A stretch of 64,000 nt of DNA from Nitrosomonas marina (GTDB taxonomy: Bacteria; Pseudomonadota; Gammaproteobacteria; Burkholderiales; Nitrosomonadaceae). The position numbers and the translations under genes were made by a program. Below are positions 40,554 through 51,281 of this stretch, in pieces. Every line of letters starts with the position of its first letter. The stretch's first letter is position 1. Location: assembly GCF_900110145.1 (NCBI RefSeq), contig NZ_FOCP01000001.1, positions 124,001 through 188,000 on the forward strand. Reading direction: 5' to 3'. The notes beneath the pieces were generated by a model. The model made no database searches, was not told the origin of the DNA, and was given only the letters and a program-made list of their open reading frames with translations.

Positions 40554-42227
40554 GTGATTACGGATATTCATTCACCGCCACTGCTTGAATCCAAAACCGG
40601 ACTGAATAATCCGGCGCCCACCTATCCGGATTCATTCTGGCATTCGCTTCATCTATTCAACATTTCGCGCATTATCATAACCAGTGGGCTGGCCATATTC
40701 GCGTGGTCGTTTCAATATTCCACGCTGGGCTCACACGATGACACGCTTTTCTTTTATGCGGCGTCACTCTACTTGCTATTGAGCTGCCTGTTTACGCTGC
40801 TGATCAAATTGCGTAAACCCGATTTTAACTGGCAGCTAATCCAGCAGGTTTGCGCCGATGTTATTTTTATTTGCGTGATGAGTTACGCCAGTGGCGGACT
40901 GGCAGGAGGGCTGGGTATTCTACTCATGATTTCCCTGGCTGGCGGTGGCCTGATCAGCAAAGGAAAACTGGCGCTGTTTTTTGCTGCAATTGCCACGATC
41001 GGCATTTTATTGCAGGAAATCTATGCGTTTCTTTATATCGATTTCTATACTCCTCAGTTAACCCATGCCGCATTGCTTAGCATGGGTTACTTCGTTGTTG
41101 CCTGGCTTGCACACAAGCTGGCGTCACGTGCGATAGCCAGCGAGAAGCTCGCTTTTGAGCGAGGTATCGACCTGGCAAATATGGCGCAGATTAATCAGCT
41201 GATTATTCAGGATCTGCAGGAAGGGATTCTGGTTGTCGACAAAGATGGAAACATACGTCAAAGTAATCAATATGCTGAAAAACTGTTAAACCTGGAACCA
41301 CAGTTCGATTATTTCGAACCCTGCAATCTTGCCGACCATACGCCTGAACTCGCATCCAGATTATCCTGCTGGCGCGAGAGCACCAATATCGCTTTCGATC
41401 TGCTGCGCCTGCCCCAGAACAATACCCTGGTCAAGACCCGTTTCATTTCGATCAAAAATAACCCGCATGCCAGCGTTATCATTTATCTGGAAGACACCAG
41501 CCGCTTCCAGTCACAGATACAGCAGCTAAAGCTGGCCGCATTAGGTCGGCTTACAGCCAATATAGCCCATGAAATCCGGAACCCGCTGTCTTCCATCAGT
41601 CATGCAGCGGAACTGCTCGAAGAAGACGAACACTATGCCGGCAACGCCAGTCACAGCGAAATTGACAGTAATCGCCGTCTGCTGCGAATTATTCACGACA
41701 ACACACAACGCCTAAACAGGATTGTCCAGGACGTTCTGCAGCTGAATCGTCGTGATAAAGTCAAATCAGAAATTATCGATGCCACGGAATTTATCCGGCA
41801 TTTTGTGAACGATTTCTGCCTGACGGAAAAAATCGACAACACGGTTTTTCAGTTTGACACCACATTTGACAGCTCTGCATGCCGAATCGACTTTGACCGG
41901 AACCATCTGCACCAGATTCTCTGGAATTTATGCCGCAATGCCTGGCGGTATTGCCGACAACAACAAGGCAGTATTACAATCGGGATCGACCGCTGCAGTC
42001 ACAGCAACAGTCTCTGTCTGGATATCCGGGATGACGGCCCCGGAGTCCCGGTGCACCAGGCCAAACAGCTGTTTGAACCTTTTTTTACCACGGCTTCCAA
42101 TGGTACCGGCCTGGGGCTTTATATTGCACGGGAGCTGTGCGAAGCCAATCACGCCTCGATTGAGTATGTTAATCTTGAAAACGGCTTTTTCAGAATACTC
42201 TGCAAGGATGCCAGTCGCCATGTTTAA
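40554..42227 (+). CDS. pilS: sensor histidine kinase PilS
   Basis: The 557-residue protein starts at GTG 40554, five bases after the previous stop. It has several membrane helices (about 45-190), a PAS-like region (about 215-320) and HisKA with the acceptor in N-I-A-H-E-I-R-N-P-L-S. An HATPase domain ends G-T-G-L-G-L-Y-I-A. It overlaps the NtrC-type regulator PilR by 8 bp, the classical arrangement for the type IV pilus two-component system that controls pilin transcription with sigma-54. Confidence 0.9.
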   Translation: MITDIHSPPLLESKTGLNNPAPTYPDSFWHSLHLFNISRIIITSGLAIFAWSFQYSTLGSHDDTLFFYAASLYLLLSCLFTLLIKLRKPDFNWQLIQQVCADVIFICVMSYASGGLAGGLGILLMISLAGGGLISKGKLALFFAAIATIGILLQEIYAFLYIDFYTPQLTHAALLSMGYFVVAWLAHKLASRAIASEKLAFERGIDLANMAQINQLIIQDLQEGILVVDKDGNIRQSNQYAEKLLNLEPQFDYFEPCNLADHTPELASRLSCWRESTNIAFDLLRLPQNNTLVKTRFISIKNNPHASVIIYLEDTSRFQSQIQQLKLAALGRLTANIAHEIRNPLSSISHAAELLEEDEHYAGNASHSEIDSNRRLLRIIHDNTQRLNRIVQDVLQLNRRDKVKSEIIDATEFIRHFVNDFCLTEKIDNTVFQFDTTFDSSACRIDFDRNHLHQILWNLCRNAWRYCRQQQGSITIGIDRCSHSNSLCLDIRDDGPGVPVHQAKQLFEPFFTTASNGTGLGLYIARELCEANHASIEYVNLENGFFRILCKDASRHV

Positions 42228-43641
42228 CAAAGACCTTTCCGGCTCCTCGCCAGCCGGTCACCAGTCAGCGCCACATGTTCTGATTGTTGATGATGAGCCG
42301 GATATTATCGAATTACTCGAATTGACGCTGGCACGCATGGGCATGCAAGTAATCAGCACAATGAATACCCAGGATGCCAGGACACTGCTGCAGTCTCGCC
42401 CGTTTCAACTTTGCCTGACCGACATGCAATTACCAGACGGCACCGGGATCGACCTGGTACAGTATATTTCCCGACACTGCGCCGGACTGCCAGTGGCTGT
42501 AATCACAGCATACGGAACAGCCGAGAATGCAGTTGCGGCGCTGAAAGCAGGCGCCTTTGATTACCTGACCAAGCCGGTTTCTTTGAAACAGCTTCGCGCC
42601 CTGGTCAAATCAGCACTGAGTCTGCCACCGATCCGCACCGAGACCATGCCTGAAAAAAATACCGGCAACCAGCGCACCCTGCTCGGCGAATCGGAGCCCA
42701 TGCGCGAGCTGCGTTTAACCATAGAGAAACTGTCACGCAGTCAGGCCGCCGTTTATATCAGCGGCGAATCCGGTAGCGGCAAGGAACTGGCCGCCCGCAT
42801 GATTCATGAGCGCAGCGCGCGTCGCGATCTGCCCTTTGTTCCCGTCAATTGCGGCGCGATTCCCGAAAACCTGATGGAAAGTGAATTTTTCGGTTATAAA
42901 AAAGGAGCGTTTACTGGCGCCGACAAAGACCACGACGGTTTTTTTCTGGCCGCCAACGGAGGCACGCTGTTTCTTGACGAGGTCGCTGATTTACCCCTTG
43001 CCATGCAGGTAAAACTGCTCAGGGTTATCCAGGAAAAGCAGGTACGCCGGTTAGGCGATACCCAGGAAAAAAATATCGATGTGCGCATCATCAGCGCTAC
43101 CCATAAAAAACTGGGCGAATGCGTTGAAAACGGGCAATTCCGCCAGGATCTGTACTACCGGTTGAATGTTATTGAGCTGGATATGCCCGCACTGCGCCAA
43201 ATGCGTGAGGATATACCACTCATCGCAAGCAGTATTCTGACCAAAATCTGTCGCGAAACGAACAGACCGCGCTCCCGACTCGATCAGGACGCGCTTGACA
43301 CACTTACCGGATACGACTTTCCCGGTAATGTGCGCGAACTGGAAAACATTCTGGAGCGTACACTGGCGCTGTCTTCCGCCGAAAAAATTGGTAAAGGCGA
43401 ATTGCAGCTCAAACCCAGGGAAATTCATCAAGCACCTGACAGCCTAGCGGCCACGGCGGGTCAGGAACTGCCGCTACAGGATTATCTGGACCGCCTGGAA
43501 AAAGAATCCATCGTCAAGGCACTTGAACAAACCCGCTATAACAGAACAGCTGCAGCAAAGCTGCTGGGTATAACGGTGCGATCCATGCGCTACCGTATGG
43601 ATCGCCTGGGGCTCGATCTGAAAAAACCATTCAGGTTATAG
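42220..43641 (+). CDS. pilR: sigma-54-dependent response regulator PilR
   Basis: The protein of 473 residues begins at ATG 42220; an upstream extension in frame is only pilS sequence read out of frame. It has a receiver domain (acceptor in L-T-D-M-Q-L-P-D) and an AAA+ sigma-54 domain with Walker A G-E-S-G-S-G-K-E and G-A-F-T-G-A. A C-terminal Fis-type helix-turn-helix (R-T-A-A-A-K-L-L-G-I) closes the protein. It activates sigma-54 promoters, typically pilA. No pilin gene is in the window. Confidence 0.93.
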   Translation: MFNKDLSGSSPAGHQSAPHVLIVDDEPDIIELLELTLARMGMQVISTMNTQDARTLLQSRPFQLCLTDMQLPDGTGIDLVQYISRHCAGLPVAVITAYGTAENAVAALKAGAFDYLTKPVSLKQLRALVKSALSLPPIRTETMPEKNTGNQRTLLGESEPMRELRLTIEKLSRSQAAVYISGESGSGKELAARMIHERSARRDLPFVPVNCGAIPENLMESEFFGYKKGAFTGADKDHDGFFLAANGGTLFLDEVADLPLAMQVKLLRVIQEKQVRRLGDTQEKNIDVRIISATHKKLGECVENGQFRQDLYYRLNVIELDMPALRQMREDIPLIASSILTKICRETNRPRSRLDQDALDTLTGYDFPGNVRELENILERTLALSSAEKIGKGELQLKPREIHQAPDSLAATAGQELPLQDYLDRLEKESIVKALEQTRYNRTAAAKLLGITVRSMRYRMDRLGLDLKKPFRL

Positions 43642-43718
43642 CCGCCACAGTTCTTTCTGCGCTTCTTGATATTGCAGTTGAACAATCGGCTGCGATGTAA
43701 TAAATTGGCGGTTTTAAA

Positions 43719-45113
43719 TTGAACATTTATCGTCGCTCAGGCTCCCTTTTTCTTATCATCTTCCTGATTCTGAACGGCGCAAGCATTCTGTTCACAAGCA
43801 GAGCGCTACAGGCGCAATGGTTACTGAACGATCTATTGCCACAAGGCTTTTCATTACAAGTCAATCATCGCAGTCGATACGAATTCATGGACGATGAATT
43901 CAGGGCCAATCAGACAGACCAAACAGATATTATCGCGTTTCGCACTCTGGTCCATGGCCGAATTCAACTGCCGGCCGGTTTTACAGTAGGCGGTGAATTA
44001 CAGGATTCACGCACGACAGTTGACAGCAATGCACTGCTCAATACGACCATTGTCAATTCCGCTGAACTGCTGCGCGCCTACCTGGAATACAATCGGCCAG
44101 ATACACTGGACGGAAATCTGACGATCCAGGCCGGCAGAATGACGCTGGATGTCGGCAGTCGCAGATTCGTTTCTCGCAACCGATTCCGCAATACCATCAA
44201 CAGTTTTACCGGTATCGACATTAACTGGCACAGCACTGCCGGCCTCAACGGCCTGCATCTGCGCGGATTCTGGACTCTGCCCGTCATTCGCCTTCCCGAC
44301 ACACCAGCGCTGCTGTACCAAAACAAAACTGTATTTGACGAGGAAGGATTCGATTTGCAACTGTGGGGAATTTTCGCCGCAACCAATATTTCCAGATACG
44401 GGCGTGGCGAATTGTTCGTATTCGGCTTGCATGAACAGAATTTACCGGGCAATCCAGCCCAGAACCGGCAGCTGTTCACGCCGGGTTTTCGAATTTTCAG
44501 GGCGCCAGCAGCGTCCAATATCGACTATGAACTCGAGTCTGCCTTTCAAATAGGACGGTCCCGCGCATCGCCGACCGATTACAGGACCCTGGAGCATTTT
44601 GCCCATTTTTATCATCTTGAAATCGGCTTTACATTGCCAATAGGCTGGTCGCCCAGAATCGCAGCGCTCTATGACTTCGCCAGCGGCGATGAAAATCCCG
44701 ATGATGGCAACAATGGACGTTTTGATACCTTATTTGGCTCGCGCCGCTTTGACTTTGGGCCAACTGGAATTTACGGCGCACTGTCACGCACCAACATGCA
44801 TTCACCCGGACTGCGTTTACAGTTCATTCCAAATACCCGGCTCAATGCGGCAGTGGATTATCGTGCGCTGTGGCTTGCCTCCGATCGGGATACATGGGGA
44901 AACAGCGGTCTCAGGGACGAAAGCGGCCGCTCGGGAAGTTTTGTCGGTTCACAGATCGATACACGCATACAATGGCAACTGTTACCGGGAAATATGGACA
45001 TTGAACTGGGGTATACGCACTTTTTTTCCGGTCAATTCATGCATCAGGCACCCAATGCGGCTCATCGAGACGATATCAACTATTTCTATACCCAGGCCAC
45101 AGTCAGTTTTTAG
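43719..45113 (+). CDS. outer-membrane porin-like protein of the alginate-export family
   Basis: The 464-residue protein has a long signal sequence (about 10-32) and alternating amphipathic strands typical of an 18-strand barrel, ending in F (V-S-F). Motifs such as [21 protein letters not shown] and R-N-R-F-R-N-T match the alginate_exp domain. Despite the name, these porins are often general or unknown channels. Start TTG 43719 lacks a strong ribosome binding site. The stop region overlaps the convergent lgt gene by 11 bp. Confidence 0.85.
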   Translation: MNIYRRSGSLFLIIFLILNGASILFTSRALQAQWLLNDLLPQGFSLQVNHRSRYEFMDDEFRANQTDQTDIIAFRTLVHGRIQLPAGFTVGGELQDSRTTVDSNALLNTTIVNSAELLRAYLEYNRPDTLDGNLTIQAGRMTLDVGSRRFVSRNRFRNTINSFTGIDINWHSTAGLNGLHLRGFWTLPVIRLPDTPALLYQNKTVFDEEGFDLQLWGIFAATNISRYGRGELFVFGLHEQNLPGNPAQNRQLFTPGFRIFRAPAASNIDYELESAFQIGRSRASPTDYRTLEHFAHFYHLEIGFTLPIGWSPRIAALYDFASGDENPDDGNNGRFDTLFGSRRFDFGPTGIYGALSRTNMHSPGLRLQFIPNTRLNAAVDYRALWLASDRDTWGNSGLRDESGRSGSFVGSQIDTRIQWQLLPGNMDIELGYTHFFSGQFMHQAPNAAHRDDINYFYTQATVSF

Positions 45114-45945
45114 TTTTTTTTCTGCGGCGCCTTGTTGTTGTCGCGACCGGTATATCGTCAGCCTGCGGCTGTCGCCCCGCCCATACAATCAGAGCAGCAC
45201 CGGCCATTATCATTGGAAGCGACAGCCATTGCCCCATGCTGACGCCGAATGTAAGCAACCCCATGAAGCCTTCTGTCGGTTCGCGGAAAAACTCCGCAAT
45301 TGAACGCACCACGCCATAGCCGATCATAAATATACCTGTCACGGCGCCCATTGGGCGCGACTTTGACGAATATATCCAGACCAGCAGAAACAGTACAATT
45401 CCTTCCAGAAAAAACTGGTACAGCTGTGACGGATGGCGCGGCAAATCGTCGACATACGGAAAAACCATTCCCCAGGGCACATCAGTCGGGCGTCCCCAGA
45501 GCTCGCCATTGATAAAATTACCGATACGCCCCGCACCCAGTCCCAGCGGCACCAGCGGCACGCCGAAATCGGTAATGTTCAACCAGTGAACACCATGCTT
45601 GCGCGCCAGAACGACCATCGCCACAATGACTCCGAGAAAGCCGCCGTGAAACGACATGCCTCCTTCCCATATAACGAAAATACTCAACGGATTTTCCAGA
45701 TAGTAGCCGAACTGGTAAAACAGAACATGACCCAGCCGACCGCCGATAATCACCCCCAACATGCCGTAAAACAGAATATCGTCGAGCAGTTCATTGGTAA
45801 CGACCGTTTTCGGACCATATTTGATGCGATAACGTCCCAGCATGAAAAACAGCAAAAAACCGATCAGATACATCAATCCGTACCAGTGAATAGACACCGG
45901 CCCAAGGGAAACGGCTACAGGATCAATCTGAGGATGAACAAGCAT
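45103..45945 (-). CDS. lgt: prolipoprotein diacylglyceryl transferase
   Basis: The 280-residue protein has seven membrane helices and the Lgt signature [14 protein letters not shown]. The catalytic histidine region is F-H-G-G-F-L-G. It transfers diacylglycerol to lipobox cysteines, the first step of lipoprotein maturation. ATG 45945 (M-L-V-H-P-Q) is the normal family start. It is divergent from ilvD, a pairing common in betaproteobacteria. The end overlaps the convergent porin gene. Confidence 0.96.
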   Translation of the reverse strand: MLVHPQIDPVAVSLGPVSIHWYGLMYLIGFLLFFMLGRYRIKYGPKTVVTNELLDDILFYGMLGVIIGGRLGHVLFYQFGYYLENPLSIFVIWEGGMSFHGGFLGVIVAMVVLARKHGVHWLNITDFGVPLVPLGLGAGRIGNFINGELWGRPTDVPWGMVFPYVDDLPRHPSQLYQFFLEGIVLFLLVWIYSSKSRPMGAVTGIFMIGYGVVRSIAEFFREPTEGFMGLLTFGVSMGQWLSLPMIMAGAALIVWAGRQPQADDIPVATTTRRRRKKTKN

Positions 45946-46072
45946 GGGTGATCGCCTTTTATTACGGTAAAATACGCTTATTATAACAAGGGCGCATATC
46001 ACAATAGAATGCTTTCTCTGTTACATTTTTTAAACACAGACACATTACAATATAAAAATTTCAGGAGTCAGT

Positions 46073-47746
46073 ATGCCAGACAACAAACGCAGCCAGGCCA
46101 TCACGCAAGGCACCCAGCATGCGCCAAGCCGTGCAATGTTACGCGCAGTCGGTTTTACCGATGGCGATTTCAACAAGCCTATCGTCGGTGTCGCGAACGG
46201 TTACTCCACAATCACACCGTGCAACAAGGGCCTGAATGATCTGTCGTTACAGGCTGAACAGGCATTGCGCCAGGCCGGCGCAATGCCGCAGATGTTCGGT
46301 ACCATCACCGTATCGGACGGCATTTCCATGGGCACAGAGGGCATGAAATATTCGTTGGTTTCAAGGGAAGTCATTGCCGATTCGATTGAAACCTGCGTAC
46401 AGGCCGAAAGCATGGATGGCGTCATTGCCATTGGCGGCTGCGACAAGAATATGCCCGGCGCGATGATTGCCATCGCCCGCATGAACGTACCCGCTATTTT
46501 CGTTTACGGCGGCACCATCAAGCCCGGCAAATACAGAGACCAGGATCTGACCATCGTCAGCGTGTTCGAAGCCGTCGGTCAGCACAGTGCACAAAAAATA
46601 GACGATAACGAATTGCTGCAGATTGAACGGCACGCCTGCCCCGGCGCAGGTTCCTGCGGCGGTATGTTCACAGCCAATTCGATGTCGTCCGCATTTGAAG
46701 CAATGGGTATGAGCCTGCCCTACTCCTCCACGATGTCGGCCGAAGACGAGGACAAACTGATCAGTTCGGGCCAGTCAGCCGAGGCGCTGGTAAACGCAAT
46801 AAAAAAACAGATCCTGCCGCGCGACATCATTACCCGCAAATCGATTGAAAATGCAATAACCGTCATTATGGCTGTCGGCGGATCCACCAATGCTGTTCTG
46901 CATCTACTGGCAATCGCTCATGCTGCTGAAGTCGATCTGACCATTGACGATTTCGAGACAATCCGCGCACGCGTTCCGGTAATCTGCGACCTGAAACCAT
47001 CCGGTCGCTACGTCACCGCAGATCTACACGAGGCGGGCGGTGTTCCACAGGTGATGAAAATGCTGCTGATAAACGGTCTGCTGCATGGCGACTGCATCAC
47101 TATTACTGGTCAGACAATTGCAGAAGTGCTGAAGGACATACCCGAAACGCCCCGTGCCGATCAGCATGTCATCCGTTCGTGGAGCAATCCATTGTACGCA
47201 CAGGGACATCTGGCCATCCTCAAAGGCAATCTGTCTTCCGAAGGGGCCGTCGCAAAAATATCCGGCATTAAAAACCCCAAGATTACTGGCCCCGCACGCG
47301 TGTTTGAATCCGAAGAAACCTGCATGCGCGCAATTCTGGACCGCAAAATCAACCCAGGCGACGTTGTCGTGGTCCGTTACGAAGGCCCTAAAGGCGGACC
47401 CGGCATGCGCGAAATGCTTTCACCGACATCCGCCCTTATCGGCGAAGGGCTTGGCGACTCCGTCGGTCTGATCACGGATGGCCGCTTTTCAGGCGGCACC
47501 TACGGCATGGTCGTCGGTCATGTCGCACCGGAAGCTTTTGTCGGCGGCACAATCGCACTGGTCCAGGAAGGCGATTCGATCACCATCGACGCCGGGGAAC
47601 GTCTGCTGCAGCTGAACGTGTCCGACGAGGAACTCGAAAAACGCCGCGCGGCCTGGCATCCACCCGCACCACGATACACCCGTGGCGTTCTGGCCAAATA
47701 TGCAAAACTGGTATCGGCGGCCAGCAAGGGAGCGATCACGGATTAA
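46073..47746 (+). CDS. ilvD: dihydroxy-acid dehydratase
   Basis: The 557-residue protein matches the IlvD length and carries the iron-sulfur cysteines in G-G-C-D-K-N-M-P-G (near 123) and [16 protein letters not shown] (near 190). It also has the [16 protein letters not shown] segment in the C-terminal part. It makes 2-keto acids for valine, leucine and isoleucine. AGGAG lies seven bases before ATG. A hairpin terminator follows the stop. Confidence 0.97.
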   Translation: MPDNKRSQAITQGTQHAPSRAMLRAVGFTDGDFNKPIVGVANGYSTITPCNKGLNDLSLQAEQALRQAGAMPQMFGTITVSDGISMGTEGMKYSLVSREVIADSIETCVQAESMDGVIAIGGCDKNMPGAMIAIARMNVPAIFVYGGTIKPGKYRDQDLTIVSVFEAVGQHSAQKIDDNELLQIERHACPGAGSCGGMFTANSMSSAFEAMGMSLPYSSTMSAEDEDKLISSGQSAEALVNAIKKQILPRDIITRKSIENAITVIMAVGGSTNAVLHLLAIAHAAEVDLTIDDFETIRARVPVICDLKPSGRYVTADLHEAGGVPQVMKMLLINGLLHGDCITITGQTIAEVLKDIPETPRADQHVIRSWSNPLYAQGHLAILKGNLSSEGAVAKISGIKNPKITGPARVFESEETCMRAILDRKINPGDVVVVRYEGPKGGPGMREMLSPTSALIGEGLGDSVGLITDGRFSGGTYGMVVGHVAPEAFVGGTIALVQEGDSITIDAGERLLQLNVSDEELEKRRAAWHPPAPRYTRGVLAKYAKLVSAASKGAITD

Positions 47747-47763
47747 AAAAAACCAACCAGAAA

Positions 47764-47790
47764 GGTGCCATGTCATACAGATATGGCACC
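47764..47790 (+). terminator. stem-loop terminator after ilvD
   Basis: GGTGCCAT (47764-47771) pairs exactly with ATGGCACC (47783-47790), leaving an 11-base loop. A T-containing tail (CGTTTCGTTC) follows, less uniform than a classical tract. It sits 17 bases after the ilvD stop and before the VOC gene, so it may be an intrinsic terminator or attenuating hairpin. Confidence 0.55.
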
Positions 47791-47881
47791 CGTTTCGTTC
47801 ATTTACCCGGTCAGGCAACTCAATCAGCGCATTGTGTCTGTTCAGACAGGCAGGTTTCATCAACAGCACGAGGCAAGCGTA

Positions 47882-48301
47882 ATGTTCAGGATTAAGCATA
47901 TCGATCATGTAGTACTAAGAGTAATCGATGTAGAGCGGATGATGCGTTTTTATCTGGATGTGCTCGGCTGCGAACTCGAAAAGACCCAGGAAAGCGTTGG
48001 TCTGTACCAGTTAAGGGCGGGTTCTTCGCTGATTGATCTGGTACCGGTGGATAGCAAGCTCGGGAAAGCGGGAGGAGCCGCTCCCGGTATGGAAGGCCGG
48101 AATCTCGATCATTTCTGCCTGAGAATTGAATCGTTCGATGGCGAGTCAATTTTGAGCTACCTGCGTGAAAAAGGGTATGACGGAGGCCGTGTCGAATCAA
48201 GGTACGGTGCCGAGGGAGATGGTCCATCTATTTACCTGAAAGACCCGGAAGGCAACACGATCGAACTGAAGGGCGCACCCTGGGAAACACAGGAAACCTG
48301 A
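47882..48301 (+). CDS. VOC-family (glyoxalase/dioxygenase fold) protein
   Basis: This 139-residue protein starts at ATG 47882 (M-F-R-I-K-H-I-D-H-V-V), the usual first beta strand with its metal-binding histidine. It has two beta-alpha-beta modules, with L-D-H-F-C-L-R-I and, at the end, D-P-E-G-N-T-I-E-L-K as the second metal-ligand region. Members include lactoylglutathione lyase, dioxygenases and resistance proteins, so the reaction cannot be assigned. It follows the ilvD terminator and is probably expressed alone. Confidence 0.85.
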   Translation: MFRIKHIDHVVLRVIDVERMMRFYLDVLGCELEKTQESVGLYQLRAGSSLIDLVPVDSKLGKAGGAAPGMEGRNLDHFCLRIESFDGESILSYLREKGYDGGRVESRYGAEGDGPSIYLKDPEGNTIELKGAPWETQET

Positions 48302-48834
48302 AACCCTCCTTGGCGAGTACCCACAACCGAAACATTCGTTATGACGCCGGTTCAAATATCGCAAGGATTTAAAATTGAAAACCCATGTAACACAATGCAT
48401 ATCTATTATCGTTACCCGCCCTGTTTTACTCAGAAATTTGCAGCAAATCCGGACGACATCCAGAAGCGGAGCACCCTGTTCTCAATGTGATATGTTCGCC
48501 ACTCTCAAGTAAAAACAGTATAAAAACTGATATCTCGTATCCAGGTTACTTTCTTCTGAATTTCAAGCGACCAAACAGATTTTGCCTCTTCTCTGCTGAT
48601 AGACTCATACGTGTCAGTTTTTTTCAATACTCACAAGAAAACAACACTTTCATGATGTTTTTTGGTATTCATGAGGTAAATTATCATTTATACCCGACAA
48701 CCAATTGTAAAAGATAAATAAAAGTGCTATAAGCCAATCAAAAGGATCAGGGCTGCGGAATTATCGTTGAAATATATATAAACAATAATCACCGCCCGGG
48801 TCTTCGTGTAAACGTCTGTGTGGGTTGTACTGTT
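48302..48834. other. intergenic region without a supported gene
   Basis: The 530 bp separate the VOC gene from the deacylase-like gene. A 76-codon open frame near 48487 lacks a ribosome binding site and any recognisable motif, so it was not annotated. No hairpin or operator stands out. Confidence 0.5.
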
Positions 48835-50043
48835 ATGCAGAAAATAATAGCTGGATCAATATTGCTATTGACCGTATTGAACGGTTTTGCACATCAACCG
48901 CACACCGGTGACAGTCATCATGAACCGGCTGACCTGGACGGCACCGCGGCCATTGTTATGCAGCCGCATGAAAATAATTATGACGAAATTCCCGACACCG
49001 GAATCGCAAAACAACCGCAACAGTTCCTGAACATTCTTTCAACCGAAGTTCCTCCCGCACGCGCCATGCGTCTTTCCTGGCAACAGCAGCAATCCCTGGA
49101 CGGATTGCACTTGCCCACACCCGTGCTTGTCGTCAACGGCGCCTATACAGGGCCAGCAGTATGTCTGACCGCGGCAATCCATGGCGATGAATTGAATGGC
49201 ATCGAAATTGTTCGTCGCATCCTTCATGATCTGAACCCTGAAAACTTATCAGGAACGGTAATCGGCGTCCCAATCGTTAATATGCAGGGCTTTCACCGAA
49301 CATCACGTTACCTGCCCGACCGCCGCGATCTGAATCGCTATTTTCCGGGCAACCCTGATGGCAGTTCGGCTGCACGCATTGCACATTCCTTTTTTCAGGA
49401 AATCATTCAGCACTGCCATTTTCTTGTCGATTTGCATACCGGCTCCGCCTATCGTACGAATATGCCGCAGATCAGGGGAAATCTGAATGTTCCCGAGGTT
49501 GCCGCTTTTGCACATCTGTTTGGCATACCTGTCATTCTGCATAGCGAGGGAACAGAGGGCATGCTGCGCCATGCCGCAGTCAAAGCAGGCATTCCCTCGG
49601 TCACGCTGGAAGCGGGAAAATCCCAGACGCTTCAGGAATCCGCAATTCGCTATGGCGTCAAAAGCATACTGACATTACTCAACAAACTGAATATGATTGA
49701 TGTCGATAACGATCCGGTCATGCTTGAATCAGTTTTCTATCAGTCCGCCTGGATTCGCGTCAACCAGGGCGGCATTCTATTCAGTCATGTCCGGCTTGGC
49801 GAGCAGGTAATGAAAAACAGCGTGCTGGGTGTCGTGACCGACCCGATCACCAATGCGCGCAGCCAAATTGTTTCTCCTTATGACGGCCGAATCATTGGCA
49901 TGGCGGTTGACCAGGTGGTGATGCCGGGTTTTGCGGGTTTTCATATTGGCATTCAGCAAGCGGAAGAAAAAATGTCAACAATAAGCAGAATACCCGATTT
50001 ACCGTCTTTCCCGCTTTCAGGCCGCACCCCTGAATCGGAATAA
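48835..50043 (+). CDS. secreted zinc-dependent deacylase (succinylglutamate desuccinylase/aspartoacylase family)
   Basis: The protein of 402 residues starts at ATG 48835 with a signal peptide (Q-K-I-I-A-G-S-I-L-L-L-T). The zinc motif is I-H-G-D-E-L-N-G (His-x-x-Glu), with a third ligand in D-L-H-T-G-S. The catalytic Glu is in V-T-L-E-A-G. The fold is that of M14-like AstE/AspA enzymes, which split N-acyl amino acids. An exported location suggests processing outside the cytoplasm, but the substrate is unknown. It is transcribed alone and converges with the transglycosylase gene. Confidence 0.85.
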   Translation: MQKIIAGSILLLTVLNGFAHQPHTGDSHHEPADLDGTAAIVMQPHENNYDEIPDTGIAKQPQQFLNILSTEVPPARAMRLSWQQQQSLDGLHLPTPVLVVNGAYTGPAVCLTAAIHGDELNGIEIVRRILHDLNPENLSGTVIGVPIVNMQGFHRTSRYLPDRRDLNRYFPGNPDGSSAARIAHSFFQEIIQHCHFLVDLHTGSAYRTNMPQIRGNLNVPEVAAFAHLFGIPVILHSEGTEGMLRHAAVKAGIPSVTLEAGKSQTLQESAIRYGVKSILTLLNKLNMIDVDNDPVMLESVFYQSAWIRVNQGGILFSHVRLGEQVMKNSVLGVVTDPITNARSQIVSPYDGRIIGMAVDQVVMPGFAGFHIGIQQAEEKMSTISRIPDLPSFPLSGRTPESE

Positions 50044-50095
50044 GACATTCACACATTGGGTTGCTGCAAGCCTGTGCCTGCCATTATCATGTCAG

Positions 50096-50121
50096 AAACG
50101 GCTGTTATTGAATCGCCGTTT
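50096..50121. terminator. possible bidirectional terminator between convergent genes
   Basis: AAACGGC (50096-50102) pairs with GCCGTTT (50115-50121). It lies between the stops of the deacylase-like gene and the minus-strand transglycosylase gene. No strong T-run follows on either strand, so this is a low-confidence call. Confidence 0.3.
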
Positions 50122-50182
50122 GCCCGATTCAGGCAGCGCATGCAAAACCGTTATCCGCATTATTAGTAGCCAGAACACTCCA

Positions 50183-50863
50183 TTAACTGCAAAATGGCCA
50201 GAACTGGTACCAGCGCCTGCAGCGGAACTGTTCCTCGCAACGGCGCAGCTGGGCACCATATTCGCGTGCTGTATGATCGACGCGTTCGGCTGTCCGCAGC
50301 AGCCATTGTTTGTTGCGATAGGTGCCACGGCGGTAGCCGCCATGCCCTTCATGATATGCCAGATACAGGTTTTTCGGGTCCCACTTGGAAATACCAAGCT
50401 GTTGATTGCTTTTATGGTTATACCAGCCGACAAAATCCAGTGCATCCGCCATATCTGAACGGCTTTTGAACAAACCGCCGGTCGCCTCCTTGTAGTCCTT
50501 CCATGCCGGGTCCTGTACCTGGGCATAGCCACTGGCCGAAGAGGCCCTGCCCAGTGGAATAAACAGGAACCATTCGAACGGCGGTTTGGCATTGTGCCGA
50601 TAACTGGATTCATGCCGCACAAAAGCCATCAGTATATGTGCCGGAACGCCCCATTTGTCCTCTGAAGCTCTCGCATAATCGTACCAGCCAGGTTGCTGTT
50701 CAAATACAGCACACAAATCATGCTGCTGTCGTGGCGGGCTGGCGGCGCAACCGGCCAGCCCGGCTAACAGCAGCAGGACAACAACCGGTTTGAAACCCGG
50801 TCCGGTTGAACGCATTGAATGAAACAGTCTGGAAAAAAAGACGCGCATTGCTTTGTGTAACAT
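50183..50863 (-). CDS. lytic transglycosylase lipoprotein (SLT-type fold)
   Basis: The 226-residue protein has a lipoprotein signal with lipobox L-A-G-L-A-G-C-A-A-S near residue 37. A lysozyme-like domain follows, whose catalytic Glu lies in F-V-R-H-E-S-S-Y-R-H near 80. The motif S-A-S-G-Y-A-Q-V matches the family's G-L-x-Q region, and H-E-G-H-G-G-Y-R-R-G-T-Y follows. It would cleave murein strands at the cell envelope. The true start may be the internal ATG at 50815 (M-R-S-T-G-P), which shortens the signal. It stands alone on its strand, 76 bp from the DUF4156-like gene. Confidence 0.85.
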   Translation of the reverse strand: MLHKAMRVFFSRLFHSMRSTGPGFKPVVVLLLLAGLAGCAASPPRQQHDLCAVFEQQPGWYDYARASEDKWGVPAHILMAFVRHESSYRHNAKPPFEWFLFIPLGRASSASGYAQVQDPAWKDYKEATGGLFKSRSDMADALDFVGWYNHKSNQQLGISKWDPKNLYLAYHEGHGGYRRGTYRNKQWLLRTAERVDHTAREYGAQLRRCEEQFRCRRWYQFWPFCS

Positions 50864-50939
50864 ATTGAGTATTGATCGCTACCAGCGTATCGTCACAACA
50901 TTCAGTTATTCCACATCCTGACTTCACTGCAAGGCAGGG

Positions 50940-51281
50940 TCAAGGAGCGGGTGCCCGGTCTGCACCGGATTTGAAGCACTGATAGACGCCGAACCTGCGC
51001 CTGCCGTCATGAATTTCGGTAATCGGCACAATAGTATCGCCACCTAACAGCGCGGCTTCGTTGCGTGCAAGATTGGCCAGTTCTGCGGCAACTTTCTCGG
51101 CGTCGCGATCAAAAACGACTTTGCTGACCACCTTGGCGTTGACATTTCCCAGTCTTTTGCACGACTGGACCGCCCTTGTCGATTGAACCAGCCGAACACC
51201 TTCACCCAACGGACTCACCTTGACCCACGCACAGGAAAACAACATCAGACAGCAGCAAACAACAACCGCAATATTTCTCAT
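50940..51281 (-). CDS. small DUF4156-like lipoprotein
   Basis: The protein of 113 residues begins at ATG 51281 with M-R-N-I-A-V-V-V-C-C-C-L and a lipobox L-F-S-C-A-W. The body contains L-G-N-V-N-A-K-V-V-S and A-A-L-L-G-G-D-T-I-V-P, typical of DUF4156 proteins, whose function is unknown. The end includes two additional residues, Cys-Phe, in Y-Q-C-F-K-S. It probably sits in the outer membrane facing the periplasm. A longer start at 51344 is not supported. Confidence 0.85.
   Translation of the reverse strand: MRNIAVVVCCCLMLFSCAWVKVSPLGEGVRLVQSTRAVQSCKRLGNVNAKVVSKVVFDRDAEKVAAELANLARNEAALLGGDTIVPITEIHDGRRRFGVYQCFKSGADRAPAP

Noticed and set aside
41854-42219. 122-residue N-terminal extension of PilR
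   Set aside because: This part is the end of pilS read in another frame; the regulator starts at 42220.
45103-45113. 11-bp overlap of convergent porin and lgt genes
   Set aside because: Unusual but small; stop-codon overlap between convergent genes is common enough not to be a separate finding.
48487-48717. 76-codon open frame between the VOC and deacylase genes
   Set aside because: AT-rich, no ribosome binding site and no recognisable features.
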